From Flavobacteriales bacterium (GTDB lineage: Bacteria > Bacteroidota > Bacteroidia > JANQJC01): DNA of 64,000 bases. Position 1 is the first letter of the stretch, and each line of letters opens with the position of its first letter. The notes below the pieces were generated by a model. The model saw only the letters and a list, made by a program, of their open reading frames with translations. It searched no databases and was not told where the DNA came from. The translations under genes were made by a program, and so were the position numbers. Shown piece after piece: positions 16,281 through 24,720 of the stretch. Where the stretch lies: the NCBI GenBank assembly GCA_028281825.1, contig JANQJC010000100.1:73854-137853 (forward strand), given 5' to 3'.

Positions 16281-17789
16281 ATGTGTGGAGCTAAAGAAGT
16301 ATCTTTAGATATTAGCTTCGATATGAAAAATCTAGCTGCTCTTATAAAAATATTGATGCCTGGTGAAATACGCTTGGTGCGTCATTTTTATAAAATGAAC
16401 AGCAACGCAGAAGAGAGAAAACGTGCCACACTCTTTGAATTAGTCATTAACAATCCAGATATCACAGATGCCAAAGCAGCAAAGAAACTCTATGATAGTA
16501 AGCCTAATTCGGCTTTTTCTCATTTAAAGGCCAGACTGAAAAAAGATATCTTAAATGTGTTGTTTCTGCACGATGCTAGCAAAAAGTTCGATTCTCCATA
16601 CTATAAAGCAATGTTTGAAGTAAATAAGATACTCAACCAGGCATTTATATTGCGGGTACGGGGAGCCTTTGATGAAGCAGTCAATCTTTTGAATTCAGCG
16701 GCAACCATGGCAGAGAAATATGAATTGCCTGCCGAACAGGTTTTGGTACAACAAGCATTAAGGCGTATGATTCATAGGATAAAAGATGAGAAGGTTTTGG
16801 CTGAGTACAATGAGTCAATCAGCAAGAATGTTGAGATGTTGGAGGATTTAATGAAAGTAGAAGAATTCTCCTATGTGTTATCAGTTCCGTCATTATTCAG
16901 TACCAATAAAAAAGTATCTAATCCCGCTTATAGGGAAGAGATGATGGACTACCTGAAGGAGACCTATGAGAAAACACTTTCTCCTAAGGTAGGTTTTTGG
17001 TATTATATGACTGTTGTAGAGAGAGAGACTAAACTTCGGAATAATGAGAAGGCACTTAGCCTTGGTCTCAAGTTTCTTAAGTTAGTAAAAGAGAGTCCTT
17101 CAATATACTCTGATAGTAACTGGGCGGGTGTGAATATGACAGTGGCTGGTATATTAATACATTGTAGTGAGTACAGGCGTGCAATAGGATATGCTAGAAC
17201 CGCTGTTAAGTACTTTGCCACGGGTTTGATGAACGAATTAATGGCCACGGAAACGCTATTCTTCGGTCAGTTTAGAAACAAGGACTATGAAGATGCTCAT
17301 GAAACTGTGGAGAAAATTTTCCATCATCCTAGGCTTAAGACCAATAAATTCTACCATGCCAAATGGCTGTATCTAAGAGCCAATCTTGAGTTTATGGAAG
17401 AAAGGTATGACGATGCGATGAAAACCTTGAACATGAATACTGAATTGACCAAAGATAAATCAGGTTGGTTGTTGGGCTATCGCCTGTTGGAGATGATGAT
17501 TATGATAGAGAATGAGGATTATGAATGGGTGGACTTTAAGATTGATAGTTTCCGTAAGCTATTGGAAAGGCAAAAAGAGCAAAACATACAAAGAGCAAAA
17601 CTGATTCACACCATTTTGAATGGTTTGGTGAAAAACCATTTCGACTTTGAGGAAACATCTATTGACGAGTCGCGCAATTATAAAGCCCTGATAAAAGCTC
17701 AAGACGAGCTTTACTGGGACCCTATGGGCTTTGAAGTAATCCGTTTTGATGAGTGGTTTGGCAATAAGGTGAAGGAGATGGTTTCTTAG
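16281..17789 (+). CDS. Helical-repeat (TPR-like) hypothetical protein
   Basis: This is a 502-residue cytoplasmic protein without signal peptide or membrane segment. From about residue 100 on, it consists of paired amphipathic helices with TPR-like spacing, such as 'KFYHAKWLYLRANLEFMEER' followed by 'YDDAMKTLN', which suggests a scaffold. The first ~90 residues (PGEIRLVRHFYKMNSNAEER, NSAFSHLKARLKKDILNVLF) form a different helical domain. A start at ATG 16323 (MKNLAALIKIL) is as plausible as 16281. I do not recognise a named family. It is monocistronic, and its end overlaps the convergent threonine aldolase gene by 4 bp. Confidence 0.78.
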   Translation: MCGAKEVSLDISFDMKNLAALIKILMPGEIRLVRHFYKMNSNAEERKRATLFELVINNPDITDAKAAKKLYDSKPNSAFSHLKARLKKDILNVLFLHDASKKFDSPYYKAMFEVNKILNQAFILRVRGAFDEAVNLLNSAATMAEKYELPAEQVLVQQALRRMIHRIKDEKVLAEYNESISKNVEMLEDLMKVEEFSYVLSVPSLFSTNKKVSNPAYREEMMDYLKETYEKTLSPKVGFWYYMTVVERETKLRNNEKALSLGLKFLKLVKESPSIYSDSNWAGVNMTVAGILIHCSEYRRAIGYARTAVKYFATGLMNELMATETLFFGQFRNKDYEDAHETVEKIFHHPRLKTNKFYHAKWLYLRANLEFMEERYDDAMKTLNMNTELTKDKSGWLLGYRLLEMMIMIENEDYEWVDFKIDSFRKLLERQKEQNIQRAKLIHTILNGLVKNHFDFEETSIDESRNYKALIKAQDELYWDPMGFEVIRFDEWFGNKVKEMVS

Positions 17790-18808
17790 CCTTGAAAAGT
17801 CTTTAATATTTCCATCGTTTTCCCCAACATATCATCATCAAAGTCAAGATGGGTTACTAACCTTACGGTTTCCCTATCTAGCGAAAGTGCTAAAATCTCA
17901 TTTTTAGCAAGATAATCTACTAACTCACTTCCTGTCAGCCCATCACGCATTTTAAAAAAGATAATATTGGTTTCTACCGGTAATACTTCTTTCACATAAC
18001 TTAATCCTGATAATGTTTCAGACAACACTTGCGCTTTTTGGTGGTCTTCTTCAAGCCTGTTGATATGATTATCCAAAGCATAAATTCCTGCTGCTGCCAT
18101 ATAACCACCTTGCCTCATGCCACCACCAAATACCTTTCTTACCCTTCTGCCGCGCCTAATCATTTCATTTGTTCCCAGTAACACGGAACCAACAGGTGCC
18201 CCGAGTCCTTTTGATAGGCAAACAGATATGCTATCGAAAAGTCCGCCCATTTCACCCGGTGTATGACCTTTTTTGACTAAGGCATTAAAAATACGGGCAC
18301 CATCCAAATGTAGGGTGAGTTTATTCTCTTTACATATTTGGCTTATCCTTTTCAATTCCTCTACATCATAACAGCATCCGCCGCCTCTGTTGCTGGTGTT
18401 TTCTACTGACACTACTTTACTGACAGGAAAATGAACGTCATCAGGATTGATTCGGGCTAAGACATCTTCAGCAGTAATGCGACCTCTGTCTCCATCAACC
18501 AACTTTACCGATGCACCAGAGTTAAATGCTATCCCGCCGCCTTCATAGTAGTATATATGCGAATTTTTCTCAATGATGACTTCATCGCCTGGCTGGGTAT
18601 GCACTTTAATAGCCACTTGATTGGTCATAGTGCCAGAAGGACAAAACAATCCCGCTTCTTTCCCAAACATCTGTGCTACCTTGTTCTCCAAAGCTATGAT
18701 AGTTGGGTCTTCTTCAAATACGTCATCACCTACTTTGGCATTCATCATTGTTTCCAACATTTCCTTGGTAGGTTTAGTAACTGTATCGCTGCGTAAGTCT
18801 ATCTTCAT
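17786..18808 (-). CDS. ltaE: Low-specificity L-threonine aldolase
   Basis: This PLP enzyme splits L-threonine or allo-threonine into glycine and acetaldehyde. It has 340 residues, a normal length. DLRSDTVTKPTKEML is at the N-terminus, GDDVFEEDPT follows, FCPSGTMTNQVAIK contacts the cofactor, LHLDGARIFNA holds D169, and CLSKGLGAPVGS holds the Schiff-base lysine K200. With gcvP at 6.5-9.4 kb the organism has both production and cleavage of glycine, although the genes are not linked. It is divergent from the subtilase gene. Confidence 0.95.
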   Translation of the reverse strand: MKIDLRSDTVTKPTKEMLETMMNAKVGDDVFEEDPTIIALENKVAQMFGKEAGLFCPSGTMTNQVAIKVHTQPGDEVIIEKNSHIYYYEGGGIAFNSGASVKLVDGDRGRITAEDVLARINPDDVHFPVSKVVSVENTSNRGGGCCYDVEELKRISQICKENKLTLHLDGARIFNALVKKGHTPGEMGGLFDSISVCLSKGLGAPVGSVLLGTNEMIRRGRRVRKVFGGGMRQGGYMAAAGIYALDNHINRLEEDHQKAQVLSETLSGLSYVKEVLPVETNIIFFKMRDGLTGSELVDYLAKNEILALSLDRETVRLVTHLDFDDDMLGKTMEILKTFQG

Positions 18809-18859
18809 TTTATTCCTAATTTAGCCAGCTGCAATCAAAAGTTGTATGTGGACGAAGAT

Positions 18860-20518
18860 ATGAAGATTAAGAAAACGTTATGTACGGTTTTATTAGTGTC
18901 GATAGCCTGTGGTTATCACATAACTTATGCTCAGCAAACAGACTATATTGCCTCCAAGTATTTGGTCATGTTCACAGATAAGGATGGAGTTGAGTTTGAC
19001 CCATTCACTTACTTTGATGTGAAAACCATCGAGAGGCGAATAAAATTTGGAATTCCCCTGGATGATATTACTGATTACCCGGTAAAGCAAAATTATGTGG
19101 ATGCTGTGAGCAAAATGGTTGACAGTACTACACAAACTTTGCGCTGGTTTAATGCCCTTGCTGTGATTGCCACTACAGAACAGTTAGCTAGTATAGAGCA
19201 GCTACCATTTGTAAAAGAGGTAAATGAGCTAAATTCCAAGGCTGTTTTGGCGGGAGTTCCAACTGATGAGTTCAATAGAAACCTAACTCCTTACAATAAG
19301 GAAATGCTTGAAGGGCAGACAAATGCGTTGGGCCTGAAAGAGTTTCACGAAGCTGGTTTTGATGGAAAGGGAGTGAGGGTAGCCATTTTTGATGCAGGTT
19401 TCCCCACGGTAGATATTAACCCGGCATTTGAACACATTCGTAAAGACAACAGAATATTAAAGACCCATGATTTCGTAAGGAATAAAGAAGATGTATACAG
19501 GGCCAGCGGACATGGTACTATGGTGATGTCTTGTATTGGTGGGAAGTTTGGAGATACCCTTATTGGTTTGGCGACGGGAGCAGAATTTATGCTCGCACGT
19601 ACTGAGCGTGCTAGCATTGAACCTTTTTCTGAGGAAGAAAATTGGTTAGCTGCGGTAGAGTGGGCGGATAAAAATGGTGCTGATATTATTAATAGTTCAT
19701 TGGGTTATACCAAGCATAGGTATTTTCCAGAGCAAATGGATGGTAAAACAAGTTTCGTATCAAGGGCAGCTAACCTCGCTGCAAGTAAAGGATTATTGGT
19801 AGTGAATGCCGCTGGTAATGAAGGCAGTGGCTCATGGAAATATGTGGGCACACCTGCTGATGCTGATAGCGTTTTATCTGTTGGTGGGGTTGACCATCAA
19901 ACACATTACCATACCAGTTTTAGCTCTTATGGTCCTACGGCGGATGGTAGGATGAAACCAAACGTTTGTGCTTACGGGCATGTGATAGCTTCAGGTAAAT
20001 CAGGGTTAGAGAAAACACAAGGTACTTCGTTTGCTTCCCCTTTGATTGCTGGTTTTGCCGCCTGTGCGTGGCAGAGCAATGGGAACCTATCTAATATGGA
20101 ATTATTTAAGGAAATAGAAAAGTCAGGCACACTTTACCCTTACTTTGATTATGCCCACGGTTTTGGTATTCCTCAGGCCTCCTACTTTATTGATAACATG
20201 AAAGAGGTGGATGCTACATTCATTATTGATGAATATGGTGATTACATTAAGATATTGATAAACGATGAGTATGTACCTGCTGATTTTGATATGCTCAATT
20301 TTGAGGATACAGAGCTTGGCGAACTTAAGAAAGTACCATACAAGGAACCAAAGCCGAAGCTCTTTTATAGTATAGAGTTAGAAGATGGCTCTTTGGAGAC
20401 ATACTATGTGGTAAGTGTTGACCAGAAAGAAGTGTTAGAGTTCAAGAAATACGATTTCAGACCGGGCAAAAAAATAAATGTGTCATTTAAAGGATATTCA
20501 ACATCATATGAATTTTAG
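18860..20518 (+). CDS. Secreted S8 (subtilisin-like) serine protease
   Basis: This exported subtilase starts with a signal peptide (MKIKKTLCTVLLVSIACGYH, cleaved after about residue 24), which supports the ATG at 18860 rather than the upstream TTG at 18842. The catalytic triad is D178 in VAIFDAGFP, H218 in SGHGTMV and S390 in GTSFASPLIAG; the oxyanion Asn lies in NAAGNEG. Residues 25-130 look like an inhibitor-type propeptide. About 100 residues follow the protease core and do not resemble a T9SS sorting domain, so the final location is unclear. A TAATTTAG near-consensus -7 box lies at 18817-18824. It is the first gene of a rightward run. Confidence 0.93.
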   Translation: MKIKKTLCTVLLVSIACGYHITYAQQTDYIASKYLVMFTDKDGVEFDPFTYFDVKTIERRIKFGIPLDDITDYPVKQNYVDAVSKMVDSTTQTLRWFNALAVIATTEQLASIEQLPFVKEVNELNSKAVLAGVPTDEFNRNLTPYNKEMLEGQTNALGLKEFHEAGFDGKGVRVAIFDAGFPTVDINPAFEHIRKDNRILKTHDFVRNKEDVYRASGHGTMVMSCIGGKFGDTLIGLATGAEFMLARTERASIEPFSEEENWLAAVEWADKNGADIINSSLGYTKHRYFPEQMDGKTSFVSRAANLAASKGLLVVNAAGNEGSGSWKYVGTPADADSVLSVGGVDHQTHYHTSFSSYGPTADGRMKPNVCAYGHVIASGKSGLEKTQGTSFASPLIAGFAACAWQSNGNLSNMELFKEIEKSGTLYPYFDYAHGFGIPQASYFIDNMKEVDATFIIDEYGDYIKILINDEYVPADFDMLNFEDTELGELKKVPYKEPKPKLFYSIELEDGSLETYYVVSVDQKEVLEFKKYDFRPGKKINVSFKGYSTSYEF

Positions 20519-21209
20519 ATTTTTCACCTTGTTGATTGGGTTGATGCTATGCGGTATTTTTGGGTTTGCCCAGCAAGTTTTGTTGGAACAAGATGCAACA
20601 TTTGATACCATTGCACCAACCAGAGGCCCTAACAGGGCTAACTTTTCTCATTTCTATATTAGCTACGGAGTACCCATTTCGGATGTGCATACAGGTGCGG
20701 AGATATTAACCGGTAAGTCATTTGACTTTGATTTTGGTTACAGGTATAAGCGAAAAATCAGCAATTTTTATGCATTGGGATTTGAGATATACTACAAGGT
20801 GCAGGATTTCAATATGAAGCAGGATAGCGGCAAGATTGTACCTGATACCATTCTGCATGATAAAGAACGATTGCGTTTCAATAATTTGGGGGTTGGATTG
20901 TATAATCGTTTCAACTTTGGTAAGCGTGGTGACTTGGTGGGCAACTTTCTTGATATTGGGGTTTATGGCAGCTGGACGTATCGCTTGGCGCATATAACTA
21001 AGGACGAGCTACCTAACGGCAATAAAGTGAGGACTCACACCAGAGGATTGAACTATTATGAGCCAATTAATTATGGAGTAATTGTGAGGCTAGGCTTTAA
21101 TAGATACGTTTTTTATGGTGCTTACCGTTTGTCTGACCTTTTTGAGCAAAGCTATAACTATCCTGAACTACCTTTTATTTCTGCGGGAATACAAATAGGG
21201 ATGCATTAA
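20508..21209 (+). CDS. Outer-membrane beta-barrel protein
   Basis: This is a 233-residue protein with signal peptide MNFRFFTLLIGLMLCGIFGF (ending ...FAQ). It then has alternating, aromatic-flanked strands (HFYISYGVPISDVHTG, FDFDFGYRYKRKISNFYALG, YGVIVRLGFNRYVFYGAYRL) and ends in a barrel-like strand. This is typical of small PorT/OmpW-like barrels of Bacteroidota, but I cannot assign the family. The ATG at 20508 lies inside the last codons of the subtilase gene (11-bp overlap), so the two are coupled and may function together. Confidence 0.8.
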   Translation: MNFRFFTLLIGLMLCGIFGFAQQVLLEQDATFDTIAPTRGPNRANFSHFYISYGVPISDVHTGAEILTGKSFDFDFGYRYKRKISNFYALGFEIYYKVQDFNMKQDSGKIVPDTILHDKERLRFNNLGVGLYNRFNFGKRGDLVGNFLDIGVYGSWTYRLAHITKDELPNGNKVRTHTRGLNYYEPINYGVIVRLGFNRYVFYGAYRLSDLFEQSYNYPELPFISAGIQIGMH

Positions 21210-21219
21210 TACAGTCTTA

Positions 21220-21819
21220 GTGAAATCTACTGATATTGTTCTTAAGGCGAAGGAGTATGTTGAGAAGTTGTATGCAGAAAGTGTGCCCGAATATTATTGC
21301 TACCATTCAATTGAACACACTAGAAGAGTAGTTCGTATTGCTGAAGAAATTGGTACCGCTTGTGAATTGAACGATTCAGAATTGGAGGCACTTTTATTAG
21401 CAGCCTGGTTTCACGATGCGGGTTTTTCAATAAGGTATTTGGCTAATGAACCTGAAGGCGCCAAACTTGCTGAAAGTTGTTTAGCAGAGTGGGGTTATCC
21501 TACTGATAAGATAGCTCTGATTAAACGGTTAATTCTAGCAACTGAACTAACCTATAAGCCTAAAACTTTACTAGAGAAAATAATCAGGGATGCTGATCTT
21601 ATACATTTAGGGCAGACAGATTTTAATGAAATCAACAACCAATTGAGAAGAGAGTGGAAACTGGTTATTGATAAAGAGATGAGCGAGGAAGCATGGCAAA
21701 AACTAAGTCTCGACTTCCAAAATCTGCACACTTTCAACACAAAGTATGCTCGCAAAAAGTATGGGCCAACCAAGCGAGAAAACATAGAAAAACTCAAGGC
21801 GTTAGCCGAAAAAGTTTAA
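21220..21819 (+). CDS. HD-domain phosphohydrolase
   Basis: This 199-residue cytoplasmic HD-superfamily metal-dependent phosphohydrolase has YHSIEHTRRVVRIA (first His, H33), AAWFHDAGF (H65-D66 doublet) and IIRDADLIHLG (distal Asp). This is the H...HD...D set that binds one or two metal ions. The substrate is unknown; family members hydrolyse nucleotides or cyclic dinucleotides. The start is a GTG ten bases after the barrel gene's stop, so it belongs to the same run. Confidence 0.85.
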   Translation: MKSTDIVLKAKEYVEKLYAESVPEYYCYHSIEHTRRVVRIAEEIGTACELNDSELEALLLAAWFHDAGFSIRYLANEPEGAKLAESCLAEWGYPTDKIALIKRLILATELTYKPKTLLEKIIRDADLIHLGQTDFNEINNQLRREWKLVIDKEMSEEAWQKLSLDFQNLHTFNTKYARKKYGPTKRENIEKLKALAEKV

Positions 21820-21865
21820 GCGTCTTTTTTTAGTTGCATTGGTTTAATTATTTTAAATGGTAATT

Positions 21866-22360
21866 ATGAAAACGCTCATCATCATAAGGCATGCGAAGTC
21901 AAGCTGGGAGGATATGACTCTTAGTGATTTTGATCGTCCTCTTAACAATAGAGGAAAAAGAGATGCCCCTGCCATGGGAGAGCTGATGAAAAAGTTGAAG
22001 GTTATTCCCCAACTAATGATATCAAGCCCTGCTAAAAGGGCGAAAGCAACCGCCTTTGAGATAGCAGAAAAACTTGGTATAAATGAAAAAGATATCGTGC
22101 TGAATGAGAATCTTTATCACGCTGCAACTAGCGAAATACTCAGGATAGCCAGCATGGTAGACGATAATATCGAAAAAATTGTTATTGTCGGCCACAACCC
22201 TGGCTTGACCTATTTAGCAAATACTAAAACTGGTGCTTATATTGACAACATTCCAACAAGTGGAATAGTGGGTATCAAGTTTGATATTGATAGTTGGAAG
22301 GAAGTGGAAGATGCACAGGGAGTGCTGGCCTTTTTTGAATATCCCAAAAAGAGTTTATGA
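21866..22360 (+). CDS. sixA: Phosphohistidine phosphatase SixA-like
   Basis: This is a small histidine-phosphatase-superfamily enzyme of 164 residues that in other bacteria dephosphorylates phospho-His of phosphotransfer proteins. LIIIRHAKSSWEDMTLSDFD carries the catalytic RHA, RPLNNRGKRDAPAMG is typical of SixA, and IVGHNPGLTYLA has the second His. ATG 21866 starts the core strand directly; ATG 21857 would add MVI. It lies 46 bases after the HD gene and ends one base before the convergent metallophosphoesterase. Confidence 0.88.
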   Translation: MKTLIIIRHAKSSWEDMTLSDFDRPLNNRGKRDAPAMGELMKKLKVIPQLMISSPAKRAKATAFEIAEKLGINEKDIVLNENLYHAATSEILRIASMVDDNIEKIVIVGHNPGLTYLANTKTGAYIDNIPTSGIVGIKFDIDSWKEVEDAQGVLAFFEYPKKSL

Positions 22361-23524
22361 TTATTTCAGCTTTTTTCTGAAAACAATTTTCTTTTCATTA
22401 CTGACTTCATCGGGACTGATAAACTCCATCCAAACTTCCCCATTTTGAAGGTAGTTAAGAACAGAAAAACCTTTTTTAGCATAGGTAAACTCCGCACCAT
22501 GCCCTTTCACGGTATAGTTTGCCTTGGTTCCAGAACCACTTACTATATAGTGTTGGTCTCCCTTTGGGAAATATTGTAATGAATGTTCATGCCCTGTAGC
22601 ATGAATAAGGCCTTTGTGCTCAGAAAATACGGGTATTAGAGAGCGTCTTAAAGATTTATACAACTTGTTTCCTACATCTTGGTTACTTACTCCAAGCTGT
22701 CTTGAGAAGACATACACGCTGCCAAAAACAGGTAATGGAATATATAAATACTTCTTAATGAATGTAAGAGGAAATAAATGCTCATACCAGGGGAAGTGTC
22801 CACCATGCGTTCCGTTAGTATACATGGGGTGATGTGAAGCTAAGATAATATTCTTGTCTTTATTCTCTTGCAAGGTTTTTTCCATTTCTTTTACAAACTC
22901 TTCATGGTTGTCAGCCAGGCAACCTTCTTTTTTGCCGGGTTTGTCATGCTCATGTAACCACCATTGTGAGTCGTAGGCTATAAGAATGGTATTATCAGTT
23001 AAGTCAATTACACTCGGTCCAGAGCAGCCATCGTCTGGCCTAAAGGTATTACCTTGGTCAAGCTCTTTTTCAATATAATTTTCCTCCCTTTTAATAGCTT
23101 CCCAGCCACCTTCTTTATTGTTGTTCCAATCATGGTTACCGGGCACATATACCACTTTGCCTTGGTAGTCTTTTAAGATGTCCAATTGGGTGTCAATTCG
23201 CCTGAGCGACTCTTTCCTATCTGGGTGGTCCACTGGCAACAAGCCTGCGTTGTATATGTTATCCCCTAGAAATACAACAGCACTTTTATTGCCCGCTTTA
23301 ATTAATTCTTCACGAAGTAGTACAAAACTAGGCTCCAATGGGTCAGAACTTGGTTTGCCGCAGTCGCCAATAAGAAAAACTTTGTAGTTAACCTTTTCTT
23401 CTGCGTAAGTATATAATTGCCAATCAACTACCTTTTTGTGATACCAGGGTTTGCTGCTATTACAGGCAGATAATACCAAAAAAGTGGTGCAAACAATTAA
23501 CCCTGTATAAAGATGTTTCTTCAT
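22361..23524 (-). CDS. Lipoprotein metallophosphoesterase (calcineurin-like)
   Basis: The N-terminus MKKHLYTGLIVCTTFLVLSA is followed by Cys, a lipobox (LSAC), so the enzyme is membrane-anchored outside the cytoplasm. All blocks of the calcineurin-like fold are present: IGDCGKP (D-x-x), VVFLGDNIYNAG (GDN), VPGNHDWN (GNHD), ILASHHPMY and ATGHEHSLQYF (GHxH). The substrate is unknown. The gene is divergent from the BamA-like barrel at 23578-24669, a pairing that in other Bacteroidota occurs as a single fused protein to my recollection. An ATG three codons upstream (23533) is also possible. Confidence 0.88.
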   Translation of the reverse strand: MKKHLYTGLIVCTTFLVLSACNSSKPWYHKKVVDWQLYTYAEEKVNYKVFLIGDCGKPSSDPLEPSFVLLREELIKAGNKSAVVFLGDNIYNAGLLPVDHPDRKESLRRIDTQLDILKDYQGKVVYVPGNHDWNNNKEGGWEAIKREENYIEKELDQGNTFRPDDGCSGPSVIDLTDNTILIAYDSQWWLHEHDKPGKKEGCLADNHEEFVKEMEKTLQENKDKNIILASHHPMYTNGTHGGHFPWYEHLFPLTFIKKYLYIPLPVFGSVYVFSRQLGVSNQDVGNKLYKSLRRSLIPVFSEHKGLIHATGHEHSLQYFPKGDQHYIVSGSGTKANYTVKGHGAEFTYAKKGFSVLNYLQNGEVWMEFISPDEVSNEKKIVFRKKLK

Positions 23525-23577
23525 CAACAGCAAGTATAATAGATTAATTCGTGATATTAGCGGGCTTCGAGGGAAAA

Positions 23578-24669
23578 TTGAATTTAGGTAAAGTCATATT
23601 AACTTTTTTTGTGTTGCTACTGGTTATTGAGTGCTTTTCTCAAGACACGCTGCTAGTGAAGCCTGAACCGGAAAGTAGAAACTGGCAAATATTTCCGATT
23701 ATAGCTGCAAACCCGGAGACCAGCTGGATTTTTGGGGTCGGAGCTATTTTTACCTTTAGGAATGATGATATTATAGAGACCGATTTTAGAAGGGTTTCTA
23801 CCTATACCCCGCTCCTTATCTACACTCTTCGAAATCAATTTTTAATCGAGAACCTCTTTGATTATTACAATAAAGGTTGGAACATCAATGCAGAATTGAG
23901 GTTTGCTTCCTTTCCTGATAGGTTTTTTGGAATAGGTAGTTATACTGACGCTGCCTATGAGAAATATGATAATAAGCAATTTAGATTTAAAACATCAGCT
24001 AGAAAAAAGGTGGGTAAGAAATGGTTTATTGGGGCACATGTAGATGCCAACTATGATGTGCCAAACAACTTTGAGGAAGGTTATGTATTGGATACTTCCA
24101 ATGTTGAAGGTGAAGAAGGAGGGCTGTTTTGGGGCATGGGGCCATCTATGATATTTGATAGCAGGAATAACACGATTTTTCCAACCAAAGGTGTTTGGAT
24201 AAAATGTGAATCAGCCTACTACCCAGACGGTTTAGGTAATGATTTCCAAACAAACAGGTATAGCTTGGATGTGAGAAAGTATCTGCCTATCGGAAAAAGG
24301 GATGTGGTAGCCTTAAGAGCTTTTTTTGCCCATAATTCTGGTAATGATATTCCATATACAAAAATGGAAGAATTGGGGGGAGATGAGAAGATAAGAGGTT
24401 TTCATTCGCAACGATATATAGATAAGGCAGTGATATATGCCCAAGCTGAGTATAGGTTTACTATATGGCGCTTTATTGGCATGGCTGCTTTTGCTGGTGC
24501 AGGTGACGTATATAACGACAAGTGGGATTTTACCAATCCAAAGTTTGGTGGTGGCTTGGGCCTAAGAGTACAGGTTTTGCCTAAGGAAAGACTCAATCTA
24601 AGAATTGACTATGCCATTGGAACAGATTGGCAAAATGGCTTTTATTTAGGCTTTCAGGAAGCTTTTTAA
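23578..24669 (+). CDS. BamA/Omp85-like surface antigen barrel
   Basis: This outer-membrane barrel of about 363 residues resembles the C-terminal barrel of Omp85/D15 proteins. It has WIFGVGAIFTFR early strands, SMIFDSRNNTIFPTKGVWIK (typical of the family: D-x-R-x-N-x-x-x-P-x-x-G), EELGGDEKIRGF (the RGF motif of the lid loop L6), and a final strand ending in F (GFYLGFQEAF). No POTRA repeats precede it. I start at TTG 23578 because it gives the signal peptide MNLGKVILTFFVLLLVIECF and lies 17 bases after a -7-like GATATTAG; GTG 23551 is the alternative. The gene is divergent from the metallophosphoesterase and is followed by a long palindrome. Confidence 0.83.
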   Translation: MNLGKVILTFFVLLLVIECFSQDTLLVKPEPESRNWQIFPIIAANPETSWIFGVGAIFTFRNDDIIETDFRRVSTYTPLLIYTLRNQFLIENLFDYYNKGWNINAELRFASFPDRFFGIGSYTDAAYEKYDNKQFRFKTSARKKVGKKWFIGAHVDANYDVPNNFEEGYVLDTSNVEGEEGGLFWGMGPSMIFDSRNNTIFPTKGVWIKCESAYYPDGLGNDFQTNRYSLDVRKYLPIGKRDVVALRAFFAHNSGNDIPYTKMEELGGDEKIRGFHSQRYIDKAVIYAQAEYRFTIWRFIGMAAFAGAGDVYNDKWDFTNPKFGGGLGLRVQVLPKERLNLRIDYAIGTDWQNGFYLGFQEAF

Positions 24670-24673
24670 TCTA

Positions 24674-24707
24674 AAGGGCTGGGCAGGTTATAACCTGCCC
24701 AGCCCTT
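24674..24707. terminator. 17-bp perfect palindrome between convergent genes
   Basis: AAGGGCTGGGCAGGTTA is followed at once by its exact reverse complement, 34 bases in all with no spacer. It lies between the convergent barrel gene and the T9SS cargo gene, so it may stop transcription from both sides. There is no T-run on either side, so a protein-binding or structural role is not excluded. Confidence 0.6.
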
Positions 24708-24720
24708 CGCGGGTTAAGGG

